A stretch of DNA of 64,000 bases, from assembly GCF_037176765.1 (NCBI RefSeq), contig NC_090034.1, positions 23,599,375 through 23,663,374 of the forward strand. Reading direction: 5' to 3'. Position numbers and translations under genes: made by a program. The stretch comes from Anolis sagrei. Taxonomy: Eukaryota > Chordata > Lepidosauria > Squamata > Anolidae. Shown in pieces: positions 36,801-48,800 of the stretch. The number at the start of each line of letters is the position of its first letter. Position 1 is the stretch's first letter. The notes beneath the pieces were generated by a model. It was given only the letters and a program-made list of their open reading frames with translations, searched no databases and was not told the origin of the DNA.

Positions 36801-39800
36801 AAATTCTAAACAACATTAAAACACACTCACAATTAGACAAGACAACTGAGCATACGCAATGGTACCCTGCCGCGCGCACATGGCCGGCCAACGCACCCTC
36901 TGCGCAAGCCACGCCCCCATCCTCCCTCGCTGCGCAAAGGCTCTTCCCCGAAGTCCCCCGGCGCGAATTGTGTGAGTTGCAGTCCAAAATACCTGGAGAG
37001 CCTAAGTTTGCCCATGCTTAGTATGTATGAATAGTAGTAATACTATCAGTAGTAATAGTATGTCAGGATCAGGATGTGTCTTTTGTTTCAGCTCTGCTGT
37101 CTTCCAAGAGACCCCCATCCTTGGAAGCAGTAGCGAACTACAACTCCCAGGGCTGGGCACGGTCTTACCGGCTCCTGGCTGAGCAGCAGGGGTTCCTTCT
37201 CCTCCTCCTCCTCCTTTTCCTTTGGCTGCCGCTGCATGGCGCCTCCAGCCATCCTCTGGGTCCCGCGCCTCGCTGCCCTCGCTTTTATGCCACTTTGCTT
37301 GCTTACGTCGAAGGCGCCGCCGGGCGGGGAGCCCTTTGCCCGTGCTCCCCGTCGGGAAGCAGCAGCGCCGCCGCCAAGTGCCGCAGCCTTCCCTCGGCAG
37401 GAAAAAAAGCCCCAGCCGACAGGAGGAGCGCTCCAAGGCGCTGCCCGTCGGAGCGCGCTTGGAAAGCTACTGAGGCTGGGAAGGGAAGGCAAAGGCGGGG
37501 GGGGGGGGGGAGGCTCGCAGACTTCAACGGAAAAACGCCTGACCCGAAGGAAACTAAAGAAATTTTTAAAAAAGTGAAAAAGGCGGGAAAGACTAAAAGC
37601 GCCTCGAGGCTTCGTCCCTTGCCCTTTCTGAGGGGCCCCTAGGGGCCCTGCCATATAGCCAGAGTACCCAGAATAACAAGGCAGAATAACCCACAATGTC
37701 TATCTGAGGGCCCCTTTTACACAGCTGTAAAAAACCCCACGTTGTCTGCTTTCAACTGGAATATATGACAGTGTGGACCCAGGGCCCTTCCACACACCCA
37801 TATAATCCAGGCCCCTTCCACACAGCAGAATAAAATCCCACATCTGCTTTGAACTGGAATATATGGCAGTGTGGACTCAGATAAGCCCCCATGATGCAGT
37901 GGGTTAAACCCTTGTAATATCTATATGCCTATAATAATATCTATATGTCTATAATGACAACAATACCTTTATAAAAACTGGGTTATATGGCAGTGTGGAC
38001 TCAGGTAACTCAGGGCCCTTCCACACATCAGCCTCGAGGAGACTGAAATGGGCCTATCTTAGGTTGACACTTTGCCACTTCAGTTGTGTACTGCTAGCTT
38101 AGAAACCAGCTCTTCCTCTTTTCTTTCTTTCCCATTTCTCCACAATGGGCCACAGCAACGCGTGGCCGGGTACAGCTAGTGTTTTAAATAAAGAAATAAA
38201 TGCAGGGAAACGTACACATTTGCATAATAATATATCCAGTATGTGGCACACACATATGAATATTTTTTTAACCTTGGAATTGCCTAAACATAAAATACAC
38301 AAAAGAGAAAATGAGAACAACTTTGGTGAAAAGAAATATTCTTAAAACTAGAGGGGGGAAAGCATGGACATAGTTTAGGGTCTCACAGGAAAATCAAGGA
38401 CAGAGTTGGGGTTTATGACAGGCATGGGCAAACTTCAGCCCTCCAGGTGTTTTGGACTTCAACTCTCACAATTCCTAACAGCCAATAGGCTGTTAGGAAT
38501 TGTAGGAGTTGAAGTCCAAAACACCTGGAGGGAGGTCCGAAGTTTGCCCCACCTGATCTAAATTGTGCTGTTTTTGAGTCAACAGAAACTGAGAAACCCT
38601 TTCCTCTGCAGATTGCTGACATGAACTCTGTGGCCACCTCCCCCATCAAACCCACTCAGGAAGAGCACACTCTGACCCCTCCTGGGAAGGTGATCGCCGT
38701 CAGCATGAGGAGCCCCAGCTGCGCTCGCAACCAGCCTGCCCTTCACAAGAAGACCCTTTCCCCCAGCGCTCCGTCCAGCTCCTCAGGTGGGGACATCGCT
38801 GAGATCAATAGGCATTTGCATGATTTGCTTTATACTTCCTCTCCTTTCTTGTCAGACCTCAGGGTGTCTCAGAGTATAGTGCGGAAGTGCACTTCACATT
38901 CTGCAAAAAGTACATTGTGTATATTTGTCTGTCTTTGTCTCACAGCAGTAGTTTCGACATTTCTTCCTCCAGTCAAGTTGGCCACATCTTTCTCTGTGTG
39001 GCAAAGGATTCAGGGAATCAAGCAACATAGGCTTCACATAAGTGATGGTTACTTCACACAGGGCTTGTTAAGGTTCATTTTTACCATCTTTCACTGGGAA
39101 TGCCGAACACAAACATGAGCATAACATAGCTCTGTGTGTAGATGTATGTATAACATGGGAATTAAAAACCTAGAGAGTGAAAATGACTGATTTTGTATTC
39201 CAGTGTATGTGTATGAACTGAGCGATATTATGAGCATGGTCTTCAATATTTACATGCATTTATAAGGGGTTTTCTTCCACTGTAATGAATCAGGCAGAAG
39301 GGAGAAGTGTAGGCCAACTTAAAATTGGCATCCCGAATTAGCTTTGTCAGAACATACTTTTTGTTGCTCATCATCTCATTTTAGTCCAATGATATTTTTT
39401 TTCAGAAGAGTTGTGATCAGGCTGGTTGATTAAGGATCAATGTGTATTATCTCTTCTATGAAAAACATGTGGATTTCTGAACAATGTCAGTGGAACTGGG
39501 TTGTTGTAGGTTTTTTGGGCTATATGCCCATGGTCTAGAAGCACTTTCTCCTGACGTTTCACCTGCATCTATGGCAGGCGTCCTCAGAGGTTGTGAAGTC
39601 TGTTGGAAACTAGGAAAATTGGGTTTATATATCTGTGGAAAGTCCAGGGTGAGAGAAAGAACTCTTGTCTGTTGGAGTTAGGTGTAAATGTTTCAACTGG
39701 CCACCTTGATTATCATTTGATGATTGACAGTTTTTAGGTGTGACTTGTTACTGCCTGGGGGGATCCTTTGTTGCGAGGTGATTAGCTGTTCCTGATTGTT

Positions 39801-42800
39801 TCTTGTCTGGAGTTTCCCTGTGTTTGAGTTTTGTTCTTTATTTACTGTTATAATTTTAGAGATTTTTAATACTCAGCGGAAGTCAGTTCTAACTACAATT
39901 CTAACTCCATGAGTGTTCATGGCTTTATGGGAAGTCTTGCTTGTTGTTTGCTTTTCTTGTCCCTTATTTTGTTTTTGGGAACCCCGCTAGGTTTGAGAAA
40001 TTCCTCCAGGCCACTCTTGTTGGCTGATCCTTCAAATTCTGAAAGTGCCGATGCAGATCGGAGCCTCTTTGCTGTTCCAACCACTCTCCCACCCAACAGC
40101 CGGCATGGGAAGCTTTTCTTACAAAGCAAAGAAGCTGAGCTCTCTTTCCGACAGCGCTTGGACACAATCAGTGTAAGTTTGAGCTGTCACGGGTTCAGTG
40201 GCTCCCAGTTAACTGATCAAAATCCAGCTACCCTCTAAAATTGGAAAATTAACTAAATATTTATTCAATGCCAGACTAGGATTTTCCCAAGTGTCTTATT
40301 ATGTTTAACATCATGGGAGTTAGACCAAACCGTGTTTAGTAAATGCAGCCTAGGGATATGAAAAAAAATCAGTCCTTATTTTGTTCTGGTCCTGCAAATC
40401 CCACCTGCATTTGCATTCCATCCCTTGTCTTTAAAAGAAAATTGGAAAAAATAACATGAAACACAATCTATAAAACAAAGTCTCTCAAGTTCTGAGACTT
40501 CATTTTGTCCTCTCTTACATGCATTTGCCTAATATATGCATTCTTCTTACTGATGATTTCATGTGAGTGCATATTTAGCGGTTCACCTCTCTAAAATGTG
40601 GTCAGAGTTATGTACATTCTTTTGTTTTTCTTAAATGTCCTACAAGCCTCACAGATGTGCAGATGTCCAGGGCAAGGTGGCCTTCGTTTTGCAGTGAGTC
40701 TCCAGAAGTGCATAGTTGGACCCTTAACTTTGATCATGTTGACTCCAGTTAAATTATTTTCCTTCCAGTCAGGGTTCCACCCAGTAGGTGAAATTGCCTG
40801 TTCTGCAATGCTTTGTTACTTCACCGTTTTATCATCAGTGGAAGAAAGCATGCTTGCCATCCTTCCACTTAATCTAAAGGTCAACCAAATAGCCTTGAGT
40901 AAACTTATCCTGGTTTGTTTGCAAGTAGCCTGTTTGTTCCTCATCTCTGCTGCCAGAGTGAAGGAAGATACAAGACAATACTCACAGAAAGGAGAAACTC
41001 ATGAGTGTAACATCCCTCTGCTACCATAAAGTTACTGGAAGGCTGCTTTCTGGTGGTTACTGGAAGGCTGCTTTCTGGTGGTTGACAAAGTAATGCCAGA
41101 TAACAGAATACATGTTCCAAGCTGCCTTTTTATTTGTTTCTCAGATGCAGTCTGATTTCTTCTTGCCAAAACCAAGGAAATTACGTAGCAGACATCTACG
41201 GAAGCCGCTGGTAGTGCAGGTCAGAGAAAATGCATATTGTTGGGTGGGCACTATTTTGTTCCGATGTTTTCTATCTCCCAGTGGGTGCATTTGCTTTCTT
41301 TGGTTTGTCTGCTTAGCACAGCGCATCCTTTCTTAGGGAATGACCACCTTCATTTTGGGGCAGAGAGGGACTCCTCTCTATGCTGGTCCTGCAGTACTTG
41401 GGCTTCAAGGCGATCCTTAAGCATTTCACAGCATACATTATTGTGAAAATGTGCTCCCCTCCCCCCAACCCATTTTCCCTAGAAGGCATTTTGGAGGCTG
41501 TAGGAAGACTGCTCATTCCTGTCTTAAGTGCTCTGTACATCTATTTCACTGCCATAAAGGCAGCTAAGGCCATAATCTTCTACAAGTTTAGGAAAGAAAC
41601 CTGCAACAATAGAGCCACATGCCTTGATGCCATTTCAAAGTATTTCTGCATTCAGTGCCATGATGATCAGACTTTCTCCAGACAGACACTGTTTGGGATG
41701 TTAGTAATAGAACCTCCCAAGCCTTTCACTATTTATTTGTTTATGTATGTATTTGCTAACCTGTAATCTATGTATATGTTGATTGCCAGTTTGACTTATC
41801 TCTTTGGTGTGGGAAGAGTTATAGACATGTGATTATATTGAGAATGTTCAATCTGCTTACCACCTCATTGGAGGTAGATGTGTTTTCATCACACCTCAGT
41901 GGAAGTGGATGCAACTTCCTTTAGCACAGAAGTATGACTTATGGACTCCAGTGAGTACAACTATACTTAAAGACTATGGCCTATTGTTGGAAGGATACCC
42001 TTTGCACTCGACACAGAGAGAAATCTACATCCTATTTATAACTTAACTTCAATAAGAAATGTGCCTGTATGGTGAATTAATACAAGTTTTTGTGAGTAAA
42101 CAGGATATGTTATTTTTCAAAGAAGACTTTTTTTAAAAAAAAATCTCTGAGTGCATATTTTAACTGAGAGGTTTCAAGGGAGTGTATATCTTTTGGGCAA
42201 TTGCAAATTTCATCTTCTAAGAAACTACCATCCTCTGCTAACTCGATATATTTTTGTAGTGGCATGTCTTTATCCTTGGCAGTTTAAAGACATGGTTCTT
42301 CAGTTTAACAGCTGAGTTACCTGTGTGCCATTACATGAATACTTATAAATCTCACTTGTTCAAAAGGTTGACTTCTAACAAGGCCATGCTTTTCTTGACT
42401 AGTGGTTTTCAAAAGGTGGTCTCCACATGTTCATGGAGATTCACATTTGCCAAACAGATGTGACGTTATTTTTTACCTTTTCAATAAACTTATGGTGCAG
42501 TTATTGCCAATAAGTTATGAAATTTCCAATATGAGAAGGCATGGAGGAGAAAGAACAGGTGGTTTCATCCCATTTTGGATATGGACTCATCCAACATGTA
42601 AATGCATTACACTATTTAACACTATTTTTGTTCCTGGGTTATAAATGTCACTTCCTAATTGATTCTATCATAAAAACATGGAAAAGGTTTATTACATAGC
42701 AAACACTTTGTTCGTGCAGGAGGAACATACTGCAGCACATTCCGCAAATAAAAAAAATTCACTGTGATGCTGTGAATGTGATGAAAATATGAGTGACTCA

Positions 42801-45800
42801 GAGGTATTCTGACTGCATTGTACAAAGAGTTTATTGTTTACTTCAGCAGTCCTTTCAAATGTTATATTGGCTTCCTTTCTTAGAGAACACTGCTTCCAAG
42901 GCCATCAGGAAATCCCTCGCAGCATGTCTGTTCCTTCTCCATCTTATCCAACTCTTCTGTCACAGGTAAGACTCAAGTATGTACATATTCTAAACAGGGT
43001 GTTTAGTTAGTTATAGTTTAAAAGCCCAAATGAAATCAGCAAGTTTCTTTCAAATATGGCTAAACCTGTATTGTCGAAGGCTTTCATGGCTGGAATCACT
43101 AGGTTCTTGTGGGTTTTTTCGGGCTATAGGCATTGTTCTAGAGGCATTTCTCCTGACGTTTCGCCTGCATCTATGGCAAGCATCCTCAGAGGTAGTGAGG
43201 TCTGTTGGAAATAGGACAATGGGTTTATATATCTGTGGAATGGCTGGGGTGGGGCAAAGAGCTCTTCTCTGCTAGAGCTAGGTGTGAATGTTTCAACTGA
43301 CCACCTTCATTAGCATTTGAAGGCCTGCCTGAGCCTGGGAAAGATGAAGATCCACCCAGAGGAAAAGTGTTCCTTCCATACATCAAGGGAACCACTGACC
43401 GCATAGGAAAGCTGATGAGGAAACACAACATACAAACAATCTACAAACCCACCAAGAAAATCCAACAAATGCTACGTTCAGCAAAGGACAAGAGGGATCC
43501 TCTCACCTCTGCAGGAGTCTACCGTATACCATGCAGCTGTGGACAAGTCTACATAGGGACCACCAAACGCAGCAAGGCCCAAACACGAATCAAGGAACAT
43601 GAAAGGCACTGCAGACTCCTTTAACCAGAGAAGTCAGCCATAGCAGAGCACCTGATGAACCAGCCTGGACACAGCATATTATTTGAGAACACAGAAATGC
43701 TGGACCACACCAACAACCACCATGTCAGACTACACAGAGAAGCCATTGAAAATCCACAAGCATGTGGACAATTTCAACAGAAAGGAAGAGACCATAAAAA
43801 TGAACAAAATCTGGCTACCAGTATTAAAAAACTCTAAAATTACAACAGCAAAACAGCAGAGAGGAAACAACCAGGCACATCTTAACGCCTTTCAACAAAA
43901 GATTTTCCCAGGCTCAGGCAGGCCTTCAAATGCTAATGAAGGTGGTCAGTTGAAACATTCACACCTAGCTCTAGCAGAGAAGAGCTCTTTGCCCCACCCC
44001 AGCCATTCCACAGATATATAAACCCATTGTCCTATTTCCAACAGACCTCACTACCTCTGAGGATGCTTGCCATAGATGCAGGCGAAACGTCAGGAGAAAT
44101 GCCTCTAGAACATGGCCCTATAGCCCGAAAAAACCCACAAGAACCTAATGGCTAAACCTAATTCCAACCTGAGAGTGCCTTGGACTGCGAGAAGATCCAA
44201 CCAGTCCATCCTCCAGAAAATAAAGCCCGACTGCTCATTGGAGGGAAGGATACTAGAGACAAAGTTGAAGTACTTTGGCCACATCATAGTTTATGAGGAG
44301 ACAGCAAAGCCTAGAGAAGACAATTATGCTGGGGAAAGTGGAAGGCAAAAGGAAGAGGGGCCGACCAAGGGCAAGATGGATGGATGGTATCCTTGAAGTG
44401 ACTGGACTGGCCTTGAAGGAGCTGGGGGTGGTGACGGCCGACAGGGAGCTCTGGTGTGGGCTGGTCCGTCACGAAGAGTCGGAGACGACTGAACGAATGA
44501 ACAAAAAATCCAACCTTTGGTTTCATATCATCCAGTATTTTTTTGTGGTAATCGGTATGTTGCCTTAATAAAAAAGACCCTTGGGGACAGAAGTGGCAGC
44601 CAACAGAGCACTTTGAACCATTTCTGATGATGCTTTAAATCTCCATCTTTAGGTAGAGGATCTTTTCGGCCGATCCAGTCTTCTCTTTCAAAGGTTGCCG
44701 TGTCCCGTCCCATTGTTCCCAAGATTTTCCCAGCTCAAGCCTCCAACCATCTGTCCAGTAGGTTTCAAAAGTTGTGAGAACTTGCCTAGTGGAATATTAT
44801 ATTAGCAATGAATGAAGAAGAAAGAAGGGACCTTTAAACTCCTTTTCTCATACTTTTCACTGTTTACAATGGATAATGGCATTTAAAACAGCGGTCCTTG
44901 AGTTACAAACACTTGACTTACAAATGACTCATAGTTAAGAATGGGGATGAGACAACAGGAAGTGAACAAAATCTGCCCCTCGGAAGGAAGGGAAATCCAC
45001 TCTTGAAAGAGTTATTATCATGGGGGAAAGGGATCTCCAGTGAAGCTTTATTCCTAATTCTTATTTCTACAACAAGCCACATTTTTACAAAATCCAATGG
45101 TCGCAGGGACAGAAAGTGAGGTGAAATCTTCTAAACAGGGACCCTGACAGCAAAACAAACACCACAGGCTTGTTAACACTTCCCTATGCCATCCAAAACC
45201 TGCCCCCCCTCTCTCTCCCTCCCTCTCTCTATATTATACATATACACACATACATACATACATATGGTTTGAGTTATACTTCAAAAAACGGTTCCTTGGT
45301 GGTGCAACGGGTTAAACTGCTGAGTTGCTGAACTTGCTGATCGAATCCAGGGAGCCCCAGCTTCTGACAACCTAGCAATTTGAAAACATTAAAATGTGAG
45401 TAGATCAATAGGTACCACTTTGGTAGGAAGATAACAGCGCTCTATACAGTCATGCCAGCCACATGACCCAGGAGGCGTATATAGACAATCCCCGCTCTTT
45501 GGCTTAGAAATGGAGTTGAGCACCACCCCCGAGTCAGACAGGACTACACTTAATGTCAGGTGAAACCTTTACCTTTACTTATACTTCAAAAAGTCCTTGT
45601 TCCAACTTACATAGAAATTCAACTTACGAACAAATCTACAGAAGCTGTCTTGTTCATAACTTGGGCTGCCTGTACTTCTCATATGAGTCTGTAAAATTTA
45701 AGATCCTCAGAAGAGGTCTTAACACATTACAAAGTTAGGTCAGTGTATGAGTGTGTGCATGTATGTATGTGTATATATATATGCCTGTGTGTGGGTGTGT

Positions 45801-48800
45801 ATGTGTGTGTATGTATGTGTGTGTGTTTGTGTATATATATATATATATATAATTTAAGCTATGTGTATACACACACACACACATATACATATATAAATAT
45901 ATATCTTAATTTTTACAGAGACTCCGAGATTATTGAGTTTGTACATAAGAAGTACAAACTCAATAATAATAATCATCATCATCATCCAGAAGGCACTCAG
46001 GGCGGCTCACAGCATAAACGATACAATAAAATACAATGCAATAAACAGTGTGGGATAAACAGTTAATAACACAACCAATCAATATAAAACAACAAATAGA
46101 ATGCAAACAAGGAAACAGAATTAACAGTAAAAATTATAAAACATTAGATTGTACACACACACACACACACACACACACGTAGAAGCAGCTGTTGAATCTC
46201 CTATGCCAGGAAGCTAGATTGACTGTCATCTTTTTTGAAATTCTAGCAGATAACTAAAATGTTTGAAATTGCTTTGTTTAAATGTTTTGAAATCACATAG
46301 TTTTGTTTTTAAACTATTTTGAAGAGTATAGAATATTTTAATGTGTTTTCAAGATGTTTTATCTTTGTACTACTTTAATTGTTTTTAATTTTTTAGTCAG
46401 CTTGGGAGCCCTAGTGGGCTGAGAGGCAATACAGAAATACCATTGACCTTCCGTGTTTATGGATTCTTCTTCTTCATCACACAAATTAGATATTATTCAA
46501 GGTCGTCGAAAGCTAACATCTTGCTATACAGGAATAATAAGCTTTTCTGTAGAATTAGGTATAGCTTAGTAGTAGGACCTACACTTCGGCTTTCTGAATG
46601 GATAAAGGAAAACCTTTCTCTTATACTTTTCCATTCTCTTTTAAAAGGTGCTATTGATTTAGCAGCCAAAAGTGCTGGAATTATCCCTGGCAGTCCTTTG
46701 CCTGTCCTTGGTGCTGAAGGCTTGCCAGGCGTTTCTCCGCTGTCTCCAAGTTCAGTGACTGCAATGGTCGCAGGACAAGATTCAGCAACGGCACGTCATC
46801 AAAATGGAAGTCCTATCACGAACACAGCGGTCAGTTGTCTTAAGGTTCCATTCTATTTGAAAAATAACTTAATAGCTATAACCAGATAATGATTGAGGAT
46901 GGTTTGGGCCATAACTGTTACACTGGAATGGTTGGATTTGGATTTGAAATGTGCAAATAACCATGCTGAATGTTAAACTTGTGTCTTGTGTTTTAGTATC
47001 AGTCCTGTGTAATTAATATGCATTTTATAGAAATACTAGCTGTCCCCTGCCATGTGTTGCTGTGGCCCAGTCTCTTGATCTGGAAAATAAAGTATTTATT
47101 TTTTATTATTTATTTCATGCATTTCTACCCCGCCCTTTTTTTCTATGGCATTTCTACCCCGCCATTTTTTTGAAGCTTTCACTCTCTTTCCTTTGATAAT
47201 CTGACTCTCTTATCTCGGATCTGCTTTTCCAGGGTTCAAGTAGTGAATGTCGGGTGCCATTCCTCGGCCTAGCCCCGCAACCTGAGCAGGAGGCAATCAC
47301 CGATGGCTTTCAGGTAAAGGATAGGCTTTCCAAGTAAGGGTTACTTGATTCTAATGGTTGACTTTCTAGATAGAGGCGTTCCCTTCTTATTCGACAATTA
47401 GGGAAAAGCTTAAACCCTCACAGCACAGCACAGAATGGTTGATTCAGAGCACTCTTCATGTAATTCTCCCTCCTCATTGCTATCATCAGGGTCTGGTTAA
47501 AAGGAACTTATCCAAGTTGGGGTTAGAAGACACATGCTTAGTGCAAGGATAGGTTGATTGGCTCAAGTGACAGTTTAGGTTGAGAGTATATTGCATTCTA
47601 TTTTAATTTCCACCGTGAAGTTTATACCATTATTCAGAGTGCCTAAAAGGAAGGTAAGAGAGATGTGGGTTAAGCCTCACCTTACAAAATCTTGATAATT
47701 GCCCTAAGCTTATGAGAACAGATAATGAGTCAAAGTAAATGACTAACGAGGTGAATTAAGTTAAACAAGAAAAGGATGTGCAAGGGCCAGGCTTTAGCAT
47801 AGCAGGTTAATCACCAGGCTGCAATAAATCTTTTGTGGATGCCACAATCTATGTTGAATTGGTTGAGATTCTGTGAGATATTCATTGAAAAGCTATAGAA
47901 AATGTACTGCAGGATGTCCCACCAGAACAAAGGTTTTTTTTGCAGTTTAATAACCTTTTTCTATGTTTTTTATGATAGAACCAATTAGGAAATGACATTT
48001 AGAACCCAGGAACAAAAATTGTGTTACATAGTGTTATTATTATTATCATTCTCCTTGCTCCCATAGGGAACTCCGGGTCTTTCTCTACCAGAGCTGCCCA
48101 AAATCTCTGCCTCCAATGGCCTCCCCACTCCATCTCTTCCCTCAGAAGGGTCTGGTGCCTGCCTTTCTCCTCCCAATGTCTCTGCACTGCTGGATATCTC
48201 ACTTCCTGGACCGCCTGAAGACGTTTTATCCCAAGGGGAGCCTGCTTCTCAGATCAGTGACTCTATCATTGAAATAGCTATCAGCTCTGGTCAGTATGGT
48301 AAGAGACTTAAGCTGGGCAGTTTATTGTTCATGATACCAAATATTGTCACAGCTCACAAATATTGGGGCAGCTTAGTATTGCCAATATGCCTGCATGAAT
48401 TTTAGTGAAGGGATGTTCTCTTAAAACAGAGGTGAAAAATCTTGGCTGAATCAAGACAGGAAGTTGGCTCTTTTTTCAGCAAATACGAACACAGTCTTCA
48501 GGTTGAAAGCCTTGGCTGTTACTCCTGCAGTTTCAATTTCTTTGTAATATTTCCTTTTTGTAGGTGAAAATGTTTCTCTGTCCCCGGCCAAGCTGAATGG
48601 CAGCGACAGCTCGAAAAGTCTTCCGTCCCCGTCTTGCAGCCCTCAACAGAACTGGATCGCCTCCCCCAGCCATGACCCACAGTGGTATCCCAACGATTCC
48701 ACTGATTCCTCCCTGAGTAGCTTATTTTGTGAGTGGCATTATGCCAGGACATTGGGTTGGGGATGGTTGATCGATTCTACTACTGGGTTTCTTGCTTTTC

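Larger units (their letters stand above)
36674..38179 (+). mobile_element. Non-autonomous Helitron carrying a CpG-rich block
   Basis: The 5' end is TCTTCTATATATATAAAAAG. The 3' end is a hairpin (GGCCACAGCAACGCGTGGCC) followed by GGGTACAGCTAG. The flanks join as gaatataaa / tgttttaaataaagaaata, which restores an uninterrupted LINE tail, so the insertion is between A and T without target duplication, as Helitrons do. The interior holds a half MITE (36960-37016), a CpG-rich block (37069-37640) and 'cagtgtgga' foldbacks (37640-38035). No Rep/helicase sequence is seen. It lies in the CRAMP1 intron 36325-38611. Confidence 0.85.

Noticed and set aside
37076-37642. Plus-strand open frame of 188 residues in the GC-rich Helitron block
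   Set aside because: Low-complexity Leu/Arg/Gly text from GC-rich DNA, no family match. The minus-strand exon-like structure is the better reading.
40598-41029. 143-residue open frame in a CRAMP1 intron
   Set aside because: No similarity to any family I know and no supporting splice sites or conservation signal.
45743-45900. Open frame rich in Cys, Val and Tyr
   Set aside because: Translation of a TG/TA microsatellite.
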